A DNA stretch of 64,000 nt from Eukaryota sp. TZLM1-RC (GCA_040285825.1 JAUPSS010000010.1:1-64000); one strand, 5' to 3'. Shown: positions 42,677 through 53,083, counted from the first letter of the stretch. Numbers and translations: made by a program. Notes: generated from the sequence alone by a model not told the origin.

Positions 42677-43087
42677 AAATGCTCAATCCGAAGTATCCCC
42701 CCTTGATGACTCCGAATTGTACAAACGGAAAAAGTATGCAAATCCTTTAAAAGAATTGAAACATGTTCGCCATGTAGATTACCAAATTTGCCCATTTGCT
42801 ATATCGTTGTATGGTCGTCTTGGAAAAACTGCTTTGAATTTTATTGATGATTTTGAAAATCTTGTGAAAAAAAGAATGAATAAGCGTTTTGATCGTCGCT
42901 TGTGGCTAAATCGTATTGTTTTTACTATTTTCAAATCAATTCCTAAAATGATTTCGAAAGCTTTAATGTCTGTCAGTGCACATTATGAAAACATTGCTGC
43001 TGTAAGGTTTGATGGTGTGGAAGCTTGTTTTGAAGATATTGACTTTTAGACTGTGGTTTAACAATAAAATAAAATCAATTAAAAAAA

Positions 43088-43633
43088 AACAATTTCAGGA
43101 GCATTTTTACAGGCAGTTTTCAACAAATCAAAGAAAATGCCTGAAGGACCAGCAGCTTTTCCTTTTGGTAATTTAGCAACGGCATTCAATACTTCTTGAG
43201 CCTGAAATGGATTTTCGAGCCAATATTGACAAATAGAAGGCTTACTGGGGCAAAAATTTTCAGTTGGATGGAGGGATTTCAATTTTTCAACAGTTTCGAG
43301 ATTGTTATCAGCCAGTTTTCCCGAAAAAATATTTTTTAATCCGCTTCCATATCTACCTCTCAAAAACAATTTTCTTGCTTGAAAAGATGAATTAGCTTTT
43401 CTCTGTTTTGGTTTGTAATTAATTTTCTTCTTATTCTTTTTGGCAAAGAATTTCCAAAATCTTGTTATGTTCCATTTGTTTAATTTCAATTGCGAAGAAA
43501 AAGAACGCATTTCCATTGACATAGGAACAGAACTGGCAGGACTCACCTATACAGGAATTTTAACAGGTGCACGAAGAGAATCACTTGTTTGACAGTCAAA
43601 ACAAAACAAGAGAGGGCGACCATTAGAAGAATT
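43088..43633 (-). mobile_element. Family G, middle part
   Basis: Minus strand: GRPLLFCFDCQTSDSLRAPVKIP, a stop, SPASSVPMSMEMRSFSSQLKLNKWNITRFWKFF, then the RT N-terminus (LPKGKAAGPSGIFFDLLKTACKNAPEIV). Open 43,546-43,085. Bounded on the right by the TSD ATTAGAAGAATT (43,622-43,633; repeated 44,549-44,560). Confidence 0.82.
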
Positions 43634-44548
43634 TTTTTTTTCAATTACTTTTAATTTATTTTCAAAACCACAGTCTAAAAGTCAATATCTTCAAAACAAG
43701 CTTCCACACCATCAAACCTTACAGCAGCAATGTTTTCATAATGTGCACTGACAGACATTAAAGCTTTCGAAATCATTTTAGGAATTGATTTGAAAATAGT
43801 AAAAACAATACGATTTAGCCACAAGCGACGATCAAAACGCTTATTCATTCTTTTTTTTACAAGATTTTCAAAATCATCAATAAAATTCAAAGCAGTTTTT
43901 CCAAGACGACCATACAACGATATAGCAAATGGGCAAATTTGGTAATCTACATGGCGAACATGTTTCAATTCTTTTAAAGGATTTGCATACTTTTTCCGTT
44001 TGTACAATTCGGAGTCATCAAGGGGGGATACTTCGGATTGAGCATTTTTCAAGGCATTTTTCTTGCAAACATCCACTGTGACGACATCAACAACATTCAT
44101 GACATCGTCAAACGAGGGCACAACAACATCAGCACGTCGTTTTCCATATTCTGAATCTCTTACGCTTTCATTTATATCAAGAGACCTCAACAAAGGTTCT
44201 ACAAAAGATTCAATATGATAGGAATTACACATTGCATGGATTTGATCTCTGACTGCATCATGCAACGTAGAACGATAGGAAATATATCTATTACAATTAA
44301 ATAAATGTGATAATGTCAAACCAGCTCCACATTTACAAAACAAATCATTGGGCAAATTACAAGGCCATAAATAACAACGCATTCTCATAGCAGTGGTCCA
44401 TTGGTCGTCATTCAAAAATAGACCATAAATCTGGGGAATTTGATTTATCAAAACTGCAGATGAACTGTCCTTCAAATCAATCAAAAAATTGGCAAAAGCA
44501 GGATTTTCTTTCTTAGCCGTGCTAAGTCGAACAATAAAATCAAGAATA
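43634..44548 (-). mobile_element. Family C insertion in G (C5)
   Basis: Minus strand, 5'-truncated at FIVRLSTAKKENP, with its poly(A) complement at 43,634. The 12-bp TSD flanks it. It holds an unbroken C-terminal ORF (44,484-43,675). Confidence 0.9.
43675..44484 (-). CDS. Intact family C C-terminal ORF: finger, RLE and tail
   Basis: 269 codons to the native stop, the best family C C-terminus. FCKCGAGLTLSHLFNC at about residues 47-62; RADVVVPSFDDVMNVVDVVTVDVC at about residues 122-145 (RAD-x13-D); KKRMNKRFDRRLWLNRIVFTIFKSIPKM; end EACFEDIDF. Finger and nuclease residues are present. Family C has RAD where A has RGD. Confidence 0.75.
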   Translation of the reverse strand: MIDLKDSSSAVLINQIPQIYGLFLNDDQWTTAMRMRCYLWPCNLPNDLFCKCGAGLTLSHLFNCNRYISYRSTLHDAVRDQIHAMCNSYHIESFVEPLLRSLDINESVRDSEYGKRRADVVVPSFDDVMNVVDVVTVDVCKKNALKNAQSEVSPLDDSELYKRKKYANPLKELKHVRHVDYQICPFAISLYGRLGKTALNFIDDFENLVKKRMNKRFDRRLWLNRIVFTIFKSIPKMISKALMSVSAHYENIAAVRFDGVEACFEDIDF

Positions 44549-44930
44549 ATTAGAAGAATTAGAGAGGAACTTTTTGCAAAAAGGACAATTATGTTTCAAG
44601 ACATTATCCGTAGGATCAGGAGCAACAGTTTTTGGTAAATGAGTTTGATCAATATTTAAATCATAATTAACATCATCAGCAGAAACATTGGGAACAGGAG
44701 GAAGATTCAATTCGGATGGCGTTTGCAAACTATTAACAATAGAAATATTGGTTTTCAGTCTCATTTTTTCGGTAATAATATCAGGACATTTTCTAATGTT
44801 ATGACCAACCTTGCCACATTTGGAACAGGTTTGTCTTCTTTTTTGCACTTTTTCAGACATAATATCAGGGGCTTCACACAAAGGCAAAAAATCTTTTTTA
44901 AAAATTTTCAAATTTTTTTGAGAAGAATTT
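44549..44930 (-). mobile_element. Family G, N-terminal part
   Basis: Minus strand, open 44,911-44,549 and continuing after C5. Knuckle CSKCGKVGHNIRKC at about residues 30-43 and the first half of the second finger CPFCKKFLSNSSN, which pairs with FCFDC after C5 is removed. The 5' end is cut at about 44,930 against family D. Confidence 0.8.
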
Positions 44931-45200
44931 AAAAATATTTTGATTTGTGAAAATCCAGGCCACCCAATTCTGTGCTACAAAAAATATGACTACGTAAAAA
45001 AGAAGAATCAATATCGAGCAAATTAGCCAAAAATTTTGTTCTTAATTCATTAAAAATTCTGCAAAATTCGAGAGAAATAGATGGTGATGTTGATCGTAAA
45101 ATATGAGTAAATTTCCCTGAATAACAAATTCTGAGGAAGAAAAATTCAAGATGTTTTTCAATATTTAAATCTGAAAGAACCATCAATTCTTCTTCAAAAT
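44931..45200 (-). mobile_element. Family D copy D2, left part
   Basis: Minus strand, VLSDLNIEKHLEFFFLRICYSGKFTHILRSTSPSISLEFCRIFN to LGGLDFHKSKYF. Interrupted at the TSD AATTCTTCTTCAAAAT (45,185-45,200; repeated 46,382-46,397). Confidence 0.82.
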
Positions 45201-46381
45201 GGTATTGGTTTTACTAAATCTTCAATTTTGTGTCAATCAGCATTCTTGGGTGGTGGCAAAAATTTTATTTATGAATTTTCTCGTAGATTTCCTGATGATT
45301 CTCATCTGTTAGTCCCCAATTGTAGTCCCTATTTGTATGAGTTATCTTGTGAACTTGAAAAATTACCGCCACAAATTTGGACCAAATGTTTTCCTCAATC
45401 AATTCAAGAAATTCCAAACCGATCTCTATTTAATTTACAGTTTTGCTGTAAAAAGCTTCAACAAAAATTGTCAAAGATTTTTGAAAGCTTGGATTTTGAT
45501 GTTAGACTTGGCTTGGCCAAGAAAAAGAATCCCGCTTTTGCAAATCTTTTACAAGATATGTGTGACAGTACTTCTTCTGCCTTAGTAACAACAATTCCAC
45601 AAGTTTATGGTACTCTCTTATCCGATTCTGCTTGGACTCTGAATATGAGATTTCGTTCCTTTATCTGGCCTGATAATTTACCTCATAATTTAATTTGTAA
45701 ATGTTCTCGAGAAATTACAACTACTCATTTGTTAAATTGTAAACATTTTATTACTTTTAGAAGCAAGGTTCATGATGCTGTAAGAGACCAGTTATATTGT
45801 ATGTGTAAATCTCATAGAATTGAATCCTTCTTGGAACCTCTGTTGTCAAATCTGTTTGATGCTGAAAATAATTTTCATAAGAATAATAGAGGTGATGTCA
45901 TATTACCTGGATTAGATGGAAGTTTCATTTTATTGGATGTAATGTCTGTTGATCCTTGTAATGCCTCAAATGAAAGGCTTGTTAATTCTGAAATTCATAA
46001 TCCCCTTTCAAATGCTGAAAATTTTAAATTCAAAAAATACAATGAACCTTTGTCCAAATTGGCCAATCTACAACATGCAAAATACAATTTGTATCCATTT
46101 GTATTTTCCCTTTTTGGTTCACTTGCACCAACTGCTTTACGTTTTTTGGATGATTTTGAAATGATTGTAAAGAGAAGAACTGGCAGAAATTTCAACAGAT
46201 TATTTTGGCAAAATAGAATTGTGTTTTCTATTTTTAAGGGGATGTTGAAGATGGTTTCTGATGCTTTGCTTTCTCTTGGATCTCACTATGAGAGAGTTGC
46301 ATCTAGTGTTTTTGTTTTGGGAGAGATGGATTTTTTAGATGTTGATTTATAGGTTTAGAATAAAATTAAATTTTAAAAAAA
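45201..46381 (+). mobile_element. Family A insertion in D2 (A19)
   Basis: 5'-truncated at GGIGFTKSS, ends in poly(A), 16-bp TSD. It has the longest unbroken family A C-terminal ORF. Confidence 0.92.
45228..46352 (+). CDS. Intact family A C-terminal ORF: linker, finger, RLE
   Basis: 374 codons to the native stop. Linker CQSAFLGGGKNFIYEFSRRFP, GLAKKKNPAFANLLQDM; finger CKCSREITTTHLLNC at residues 157-171 (C157, C159, H167, C171); RHD-like FRSKVHDAVRDQ; endonuclease R221 G222 D223 and D237; the conserved C-terminal NRLFWQNRIVFSIFKG motif. The ATG is simply the first one in the truncated copy (native CQSAF is preceded by SIL), so translation of this fragment is not implied. Confidence 0.75.
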   Translation: MCQSAFLGGGKNFIYEFSRRFPDDSHLLVPNCSPYLYELSCELEKLPPQIWTKCFPQSIQEIPNRSLFNLQFCCKKLQQKLSKIFESLDFDVRLGLAKKKNPAFANLLQDMCDSTSSALVTTIPQVYGTLLSDSAWTLNMRFRSFIWPDNLPHNLICKCSREITTTHLLNCKHFITFRSKVHDAVRDQLYCMCKSHRIESFLEPLLSNLFDAENNFHKNNRGDVILPGLDGSFILLDVMSVDPCNASNERLVNSEIHNPLSNAENFKFKKYNEPLSKLANLQHAKYNLYPFVFSLFGSLAPTALRFLDDFEMIVKRRTGRNFNRLFWQNRIVFSIFKGMLKMVSDALLSLGSHYERVASSVFVLGEMDFLDVDL

Positions 46382-46437
46382 AATTCTTCTTCAAAATTAT
46401 CCAAAAGAGAGGAAAGTTGATTTCGAATTTCATCAAA
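46382..46437 (-). mobile_element. Family D2, right part
   Basis: Minus strand (FDEIRNQLSSLLDNFEEE), resuming after A19. It ends at AATTTCATCAAA (46,426-46,437), the TSD of a mini family C insertion. Confidence 0.75.
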
Positions 46438-46564
46438 AAGCTTTGATGTCTGTCAGTGCACATTACGAAGAAATTGCTGTTGTGAGGTTTGATGGTGTGG
46501 AAGCTTGTTTTGAAGATATTGACTTTTAGACTGTAGTTTAATAATAAATTAAAATTAAGAAAAA
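46438..46564 (+). mobile_element. 127-bp family C tail insertion (C6)
   Basis: Only the last ~30 codons (ALMSVSAHYEEIAVVRFDGVEACFEDIDF), 3' UTR and A-run, flanked by AATTTCATCAAA at 46,426-46,437 and 46,565-46,576. Extreme 5' truncation. It is a variant subfamily (YEEIAVV instead of YENIAAV) also seen inverted at 50,446-50,577. Confidence 0.85.
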
Positions 46565-46576
46565 AATTTCATCAAA

Positions 46577-47215
46577 TTTTTTTAAAAAATTTAGTTTTAT
46601 TCTAAACCTATAAAGCAACATCTAAAAAATCCATCTCTCCCAAAACAAAAACACTAGATGCAACTCTCTCATAGTGAGATCCAAGAGAAAGCAAAGCATC
46701 AGAAACCATCTTCAACATCCCCTTAAAAATAGAAAACACAATTCTATTTTGCCAAAACAATCTGTTGAAATTTCTGCCAGTTCTTCTCTTTACAATCATT
46801 TCAAAATCATCCAAAAAACGTAAAGCAGTTGGTGCAAGTGAACCAAAAAGGGAAAATACAAATGGATACAAATTGTATTTTGCATGCTGTAGACTGGCCA
46901 ATTTGGACAAAGGTTCATTGTATTTTTTGAATTTAAAATTTTCAGCATTTGAAAGGGGATTATGAATTTCAGAATTAACAAGCCTTTCATTTGAGGCATT
47001 ACAAGGATCAACAGACATTACATCCAATAAAATGAAGCTTCCATCTAATCCAGGTAATATGACATCACCTCTATTATTCTTATGAAAATCATTTTCAGCA
47101 TCAAACAGATTTGACAACATAGGTTCCAAGAAGGATTCAATTCTATGAGATTTACACATACAATATAACTGGTCTCTTACAGCATCATGAACCTTGCTTC
47201 TAAAAGTAATAAAAA
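46577..47215 (-). mobile_element. Family A fragment A20
   Basis: Minus strand, same truncation point as A15/A17 (ITFRSKV). Open 47,215-46,608 with variants EPMLS and final DVAL shared with A21. With 47,216-48,024 it mirrors 39,001-40,673. Confidence 0.85.
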
Positions 47216-47473
47216 GTACCATAAACTTATTGGTTCTTTTGAAAGCATTTCTAGGGTCTCTGAAGACATTGCGGCGAAATACAAAGAAATTGGGATTAGC
47301 TTTGAACCCATCTAAATGTCTCTTGATTGGTAGAGAAAAACAATCTTTGATGATTGGTGGAGCTCAGATTCCTTTTATCAATTATGACCAACAAGCTTTT
47401 AAGTTTCTTGGATGTTGGCTTGGCAATTTGGATGAAATTTATTCCCAGTTAAACAATTTATTGGAGAAGTTTG
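47216..47473 (+). mobile_element. Family B fragment (B6)
   Basis: Plus strand: GTACCATAAACTT followed by the family B RT segment (IGSFESISRV..NNLLEK), the inverse of B5. Confidence 0.8.
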
Positions 47474-48026
47474 TTTTTAAAATTTAATTTTATTCTAAAC
47501 CTATAAAGCAACATCTAAAAAATCCATCTCTCCCAAAACAAAAACACTAGATGCAACTCTCTCATAGTGAGATCCAAGAGAAAGCAAAGCATCAGAAACC
47601 ATCTTCAACATCCCCTTAAAAATAGAAAACACAATTCTATTTTGCCAAAACAATCTGTTGAAATTTCTGCCAGTTCTTCTCTTTACAATCATTTCAAAAT
47701 CATCCAAAAAACGTAAAGCAGTTGGTGCAAGTGAACCAAAAAGGGAAAATACAAATGGATACAAATTGTATTTTGCATGCTGTAGACTGGCCAATTTGGA
47801 CAAAGGTTCATTGTATTTTTTGAATTTAAAATTTTCAGCATTTGAAAGGGGATTATGAATTTCAGAATTAACAAGCCTTTCATTTGAGGCATTACAAGGA
47901 TCAACAGACATTACATCCAATAAAATGAAGCTTCCATCTAATCCAGGTAATATGACATCACCTCTATTATTCTTATGAAAATCATTTTCAGCATCAAACA
48001 GATTTGACAACATAGGTTCCAAGAAT
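47474..48026 (-). mobile_element. Family A fragment A21
   Basis: Minus strand, open 48,022-47,501. Carries the same private variants as A20. Ends at about 48,026 against plus-strand A22. Confidence 0.85.
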
Positions 48027-49803
48027 AATGACCCTTTAGGTCCATTATTGTTTTGTTTGGCTATTCACAAAACTTTAAATATCATTAAGCAAAAATACCC
48101 TTCTATAAAAATAGTTGCTTATATGGATGATATATCCTTGATTGGTTCATTTGATTTACTAGAATTGGTTGCTCAAGAAATTGCCGATTCATATGAAAAT
48201 ATTGGGCTTCATCTTAATGCCAGCAAATGCCTTCTGATTGGCTCTTCTGCTCAAGACCTCGTGATAAACGATTCTATTGTCCCTTTTACTAATTATAGTA
48301 GTGATGCTTTTAAGTTCCTTGGTTGTTGGTTAGGAAATGTGCCTCAAATTCAGAATGAATTGCAAGTTATTTTGGAAAAAATGAAAATTGAACTTGATTC
48401 AATTTCTTCTTTAGATATAGAAAAGCATATTAAATTTTTTTATGCTTAAAATTTGCTACACTGGGAGAATAACCCACATTTTGAGATCTTGTGCTCCTTC
48501 CATAGCATTAGATTTTTTGTCGTTCTTTTAATTCATTGAGAACAGAATTTTTTTGCTGATTTATTGGATGTAGAACCAGGAATGTTGAAAAGCCATTTAT
48601 TTTCTTCAGCAAATTTGGGGGGTATTGGATTTACTAAATCTTCAATTTTGTGTCAATCAGCATTCTTGGGTGGTGGCAAAAATTTTATTTATGAATTTTC
48701 TCGTAGATTTCCTGATGATTCTCATCTGTTAGTCCCCAATTGTAGTCCCTATTTGTATGAGTTATCTTGTGAACTTGAAAAATTACCGCCACAAATTTGG
48801 ACCAAATGTTTTCCTCAATCAATTCAAGAAATTCCAAACCGATCTCTATTTAATTTACAGTTTTGCTGTAAAAAGCTTCAACAAAAATTGTCAAAGATTT
48901 TTGAAAGCTTGGATTTTGATGTTAGACTTGGCTTGGCCAAGAAAAAGAATCCCGCTTTTGCAAATCTTTTTACAAGATATGTGTGACAGTACTTCTTCTG
49001 CCTTAGTAACAACAATTCCACAAGTTTATGGTACTCTCTTATCCGATTCTGCTTGGACTCTGAATATGAGATTTCGTTCCTTTATCTGGCCTGATAATTT
49101 ACCTCATAATTTAATTTGTAAATGTTCTCGAGAAATTACAACTACTCATTTGTTAAATTGTAAACATTTTATTACTTTTAGAAGCAAGGTTCATGATGCT
49201 GTAAGAGACCAGTTATATTGTATGTGTAAATCTCATAGAATTGAATCCTTCTTAGAACCTCTGTTGTCAAATTTGTTTGATGCTGAAAATGATTTTCATA
49301 AGAATAATAGAGGTGATGTCATATTACCTGGATTAGATGGAAGCTTCATTTTATTGGATGTAATGTCTGTTGATCCTTGTAATGCCTCAAATGAAAGGCT
49401 TGTTAATTCTGAAATTCATAATCCCCTTTCAAATGCTGAAAATTTTAAATTCAAAAAATACAATGAACCTTTGTCCAAATTGGCCAGTCTACAGCATGCA
49501 AAATACAATTTGTATCCATTTGTATTTTCCCTTTTTGGTTCACTTGCACCAACTGCTTTACGTTTTTTGGATGATTTTGAAATGATTGTAAAGAGAAGAA
49601 CTGGCAGAAATTTCAACAGATTGTTTTGGCAAAATAGAATTGTGTTTTCTATTTTTAAGGGGATGTTGAAGATGGTTTCTGATGCTTTGCTTTCTCTTGG
49701 ATCTCACTATGAGAGAGTTGCATCTAGTGTTTTTGTTTTGGGAGAGATGGATTTTTTAGATGTTGATTTATAGGTTTAGAATAAAATTAAATTTAAAAAA
49801 AAA
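48027..49803 (+). mobile_element. Family A copy A22 with RT core
   Basis: 5'-truncated at DPLGPLLFCLAIHK (motif B); contains YMDD (about 48,121-48,132), linker, finger, RLE and poly(A). Extra T/A bases at about 48,437, 48,515, 48,550 and 48,970 break the frame; otherwise it matches other A copies. Confidence 0.88.
48990..49773 (+). CDS. A22 C-terminal ORF: finger and RLE
   Basis: Native frame from DMCDSTSSALVTTIPQVYG to LGEMDFLDVDL; it stays open upstream to 48,757 but reads out of the native frame before the +T at about 48,970. Contains CKCSREITTTHLLNC and RGDVILPGLDG..LLDVMSVDP. Confidence 0.68.
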
Positions 49804-49891
49804 CTCATTTGTTAAATTGTAAACATTTTATTACTTTTAGAAGCAAGGTTCATGATGCTGTAAGAGACCAGTTATATTGTATGTGTAAATA
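49804..49891 (+). mobile_element. Family A fragment
   Basis: THLLNCKHFITFRSKVHDAVRDQLYCMCK, ending at a junction with minus-strand family C (ATATCAAAGC). No poly(A). Confidence 0.75.
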
Positions 49892-50384
49892 TATCAAAGC
49901 TTTCGAAATCATTTTAGGAATTGATTTGAAAATAGTAAAAACAATACGATTTAGCCACAAGCAACGATCAAAACGCTTATTCATTCTTCTTTTTACAAGA
50001 TTTTCAAAATCATCAATAAAATTCATAGCAGTATTTCCAAGACGACCATATAACGATATAGCAAATGGGCAAATTTGGTAATCTACATGGCGAACATGTT
50101 TCAATTCTTTTAAAGGATTTGCATATTTTTTTCGTTTGTACAATTCGGAGTCATCAAGGGGAGATACTTCGGATTGTGCATTTCTCAAGGCATTTTTCTT
50201 GCAAACATCCACTGTTACAACATCAACAACATTCAAAAACATCATCAAACGAGGGCACAACAACATCAGCACGTCGTTTTCCATATTCTGAATCTCTTAC
50301 GCTTTCATTTATATCAAGAGACCTCAGCAAAGGTTCTACAAAAGATTCAATATGATAGGAATTACACATTGCATGGATTTGATC
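49892..50384 (-). mobile_element. Family C fragment C7
   Basis: Minus strand, from HAMCNSYHIESF to SIPKMISKAL; the 3' end is missing. One A-run insertion (FDDVLNV becomes a shift at about 50,237) separates it from the clean duplicate at 53,280-53,768. Confidence 0.82.
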
Positions 50385-50577
50385 TCATCAGTGACTATTT
50401 AGTGTCCTTGCAGAGTGAAATTGGATGCATCTCTCCTCACATATTTTTTTATCTTAATTTTAATTTATTATTAAACTACAGTCTAAAAGTCAATATCTTC
50501 AAAACAAGCTTCCACACCATCAAACCTCACAACAGCAATTTCTTCGTAATGTGCACTGACAGACATCAAAGCTTTTT
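50385..50577. mobile_element. Family D snippet plus inverted family C tail (C8)
   Basis: 50,385-50,445 is plus-strand D (SDYLVSLQSEIGCISPHI). 50,446-50,577 is a minus-strand family C variant tail with poly(A) complement, the inverse of C6. Neither has a convincing TSD. Confidence 0.7.
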
Positions 50578-52480
50578 GATGAAATTCGAAATCAACTTTC
50601 CTCTCTTTTGGATAATTTTGAAGAAGAATTGATGGTTCTTTCAGATTTAAATATTGAAAAACATCTTAAATTTTTCTTCCTCAGAATTTGTTATTCAGGA
50701 AATTTACTCATATTTTACGATCAACATCACCATCTATTTCTCTCGAATTTTGCAGAATTTTTAATGAATTAAGAACAAAATTTTTGGCTAATTTGCTCGA
50801 TATTGATTCTTCTTTTTTTACGTAGTCATATTTTTTTGTAGCACAGAATTGGGTGGCCTGGATTTTCACAAATCAAAATATTTGTGTAAAGCCGCATTCA
50901 TCGGTGGAGGAAAAAATTTCGTCTTTGAATTTTTGAAACGTTTTCCTGAAAACCAGCATTTAATAGAATGTTGTGTTAGTGACTATTTAGTGTCCTTGCA
51001 GAGTGAAATTGAATGCATCTCTCCTCACATATGGTCCAAATGCTTTCCTGCTGATATTCAAGAAATTCCACCCAGGAGTTTGATTTCCTTGAAATTTGCA
51101 TATGCTAAATTGCAGAAAAAGATATTAAAAGTTTTTGAAAACTTGGATTTCACTGTTCGTCTTAGCTTGGCTAAAGAAAAGAATCCCGTTTTTGCAAACT
51201 TTTTAATTGACCTTAAGGAAAGTAGCTCAAGTTGTCTTATTTCCCAGATTCCAAATGTATATGGTCTATTATTAAATGATCATCAATGGAAAACTGCCTT
51301 CAGGATGAGGTGTTTTCTGTGGCCATGTAGTGTGCCAAATGATTTGATTTGTCGTTGTGGTCAGTTCATTAATCTGAATCATTTATTTAATTGCAAATTT
51401 AATATTACATATCGCTCAGTTGTTCACGATGCTGTTAGAGACCAACTATACGCTATGTGCAAAAGTCATCACATTGAAGCTTTTGTTGAACCACTTGTGC
51501 GAAGGTTGTCATCTGAAAATGAAGATGAAAATACTTTTGGGAAACGCCATGCTGATTTAATTACCCCTGCGTCTGATGGTGTTATTAAAGTTGTTGATGT
51601 TGTTACTGTTGATGTTTGTAAAGACTCAGCAATTGATTTTGCTAAAAGAGATGAAACTCCACTTTGCTTTGCTGAAAAGAGCAAAATCAAAAAGTACAAT
51701 GAACCCTTATCTCAGCTAGGACGTGTTGAGCATGTCAAGTATCAGTTGGTTCCATTTGCTGTTTCTCTTTTTGGTAACATTGGAATATCTGGCATTAAAT
51801 TTCTTAAAGATTTCAGAAGTTTAATAAAAGAAAGAGCAGGAAAAGAATTTCCAGATGTTCATATAACTGCCTATATGGATGACATATCAATAATTGGTCC
51901 AATTGATTCATTGAGAACAATTGCTGAAATTGTTCAACAGCGCTATTATCAAATTGGTCTTTCTCTAAATATTTCCAAATGTTTATTGATTGGTAGAGAG
52001 CCTGCTGATCTCATTATTGATGATCAAAGTGTTCCTTTTATCAATTATTTTGAATCAGGATTTCGTTTTTTTAGGTTGTTATTTAGGCAATTTTGATGAA
52101 ATTCGAAATCAACTTTCCTCTCTTTTGGATAATTTTGAAGAAGAATTGATGGTTCTTTCAGATTTAAATATTGAAAAACATCTTAAATTTTTCTTCCTCA
52201 GAATTTGTTATTCAGGGAAATTTACTCATATTTTACGATCAACATCACCATCTATTTCTCTCGAATTTTGCAGAATTTTTAATGAATTAAGAACAAAATT
52301 TTTGGCCAATTTGCTCGATATTGATTCTTCTTTTTTACGTAGTCATATTTTTTGTAGCACAGAATTGGGAGGCCTGGATTTTCACAAATCAAAATATTTG
52401 TGTAAAGCCGCATCCATCGGTGGAGGAAAAAATTTGGTTTTTGAATTTTTGAAACGTTTTCCTGAAAACCAACAATTCAT
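50578..52480 (+). mobile_element. Permuted family D composite (D3)
   Basis: Plus strand. It runs from FDEIRNQLSSLLDNFEEELMVLSDLN through the linker, finger (CRCGQFINLNHLFNC), RLE (RHADLITP..VVDV) and KERAGKE. At about 51,849 it jumps to FPDVHITAYMDDIS and repeats the RT/linker region down to FPENQ at 52,480. The jump has an AAGAATTT microhomology. No poly(A) at the jump. Confidence 0.82.
50849..52096 (+). CDS. Family D ORF with RLE upstream of RT active site
   Basis: 415 codons, the longest single open frame in the window. It begins at LGGLDFHKSKYLCKAAF. Finger CRCGQFINLNHLFNC lies at about residues 168-182, the endonuclease RHADLITPASDGVIKVVDV at about 231-250, the fusion at about 333, YMDD at residues 342-345, and ISKCLLIGREPADLI (motif D) after. 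The normal order is RT then RLE; here the order is permuted by a D-D junction. RLE residues R/AD and D are present; the RT lacks motifs A and B. Ends at a T-run shift (FRFFRLLF). Confidence 0.72.
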   Translation: MGGLDFHKSKYLCKAAFIGGGKNFVFEFLKRFPENQHLIECCVSDYLVSLQSEIECISPHIWSKCFPADIQEIPPRSLISLKFAYAKLQKKILKVFENLDFTVRLSLAKEKNPVFANFLIDLKESSSSCLISQIPNVYGLLLNDHQWKTAFRMRCFLWPCSVPNDLICRCGQFINLNHLFNCKFNITYRSVVHDAVRDQLYAMCKSHHIEAFVEPLVRRLSSENEDENTFGKRHADLITPASDGVIKVVDVVTVDVCKDSAIDFAKRDETPLCFAEKSKIKKYNEPLSQLGRVEHVKYQLVPFAVSLFGNIGISGIKFLKDFRSLIKERAGKEFPDVHITAYMDDISIIGPIDSLRTIAEIVQQRYYQIGLSLNISKCLLIGREPADLIIDDQSVPFINYFESGFRFFRLLFRQF

Positions 52481-53083
52481 CAAAATATTTGACCAAAGCT
52501 GCATTTATTGGTGGTGGAAAAAATTTTGTATTTCAATTCTCTAGAAGATATCCTTTTGCCGAAAATCTTCTTGAAACTACAAATAGCCTATTCCTCGATA
52601 ACTTAAGAGAAGAAATATCCAGTTTATCTCCCGACTTATGGCAATCATGTTTCCCCATATCCATTCAAGAAATTCCAGACAGAAGTTTGTATTCTTTAAA
52701 ATTTGCGTTGAAAAAGCTCCAACGACATCTCTTGAAAAAATTTGAAAGCAAGGATTTTATTGTTCGACTTAGCACGGCTAAGAAAGAAAATCCTGCTTTT
52801 GCAAATTTTTTGATTGATTTGAAGGACAGTTCATCTGCAGTTTTGATAAATCAAATTCCCCAGATTTATGGTCTATTTTTGAATGACGACCAATGGACCA
52901 CTGCTATGAGAATGCGTTGTTATTTATGGCCTTGTAATTTGCCCAATGATTTGTTTTGCAAATGTGGAGCTGGTTTGACATTATCACATTTATTTAATTG
53001 TAATAGATTTATTTCCTATCGCTCTACGTTGCATGATGCAGTCAGAGATCAAATCCATGCAATGTGTAATTCCTATCATATTT
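52481..53083 (+). mobile_element. Family C part of a D-C chimera (C9)
   Basis: Plus strand, starting NSSKYLTKAAFIGGGKNFVFQF directly after D sequence FPENQ. It duplicates the homologous protein segment. Ends at NSYHI (about 53,083) against inverted family C. The same D-C junction recurs near 63,600. Confidence 0.82.

Larger units (their letters stand above)
41255..43087 (+). mobile_element. Family C insertion in G (C4)
   Basis: 5'-truncated at IFNSFNLDSLSGVKQGDP; ends with AATAAAATAAAATC and poly(A). It encodes RT motifs B-E, the linker, finger and RLE. It reads much more cleanly than C2. Shifts occur near 41,990 (PLPKIFLK), 42,240 and 42,660; a TAA at about 42,153 interrupts KKLQRHL. Confidence 0.88.
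49893..52207. repeat. 2.3-kb segmental duplication, copy 1
   Basis: C-minus / D / C-minus / D-plus composite, repeated at 53,280-55,594 (offset about 3,387 bp) with the same junctions. Differences are mostly single bases in A/T runs. Confidence 0.85.

Noticed and set aside
41131-43087. Inverted RT piece plus direct family C piece as twin priming
   Set aside because: The inverted piece rejoins family G at 43,088 in register with a 9-bp TSD, so C4 is a nested insertion.
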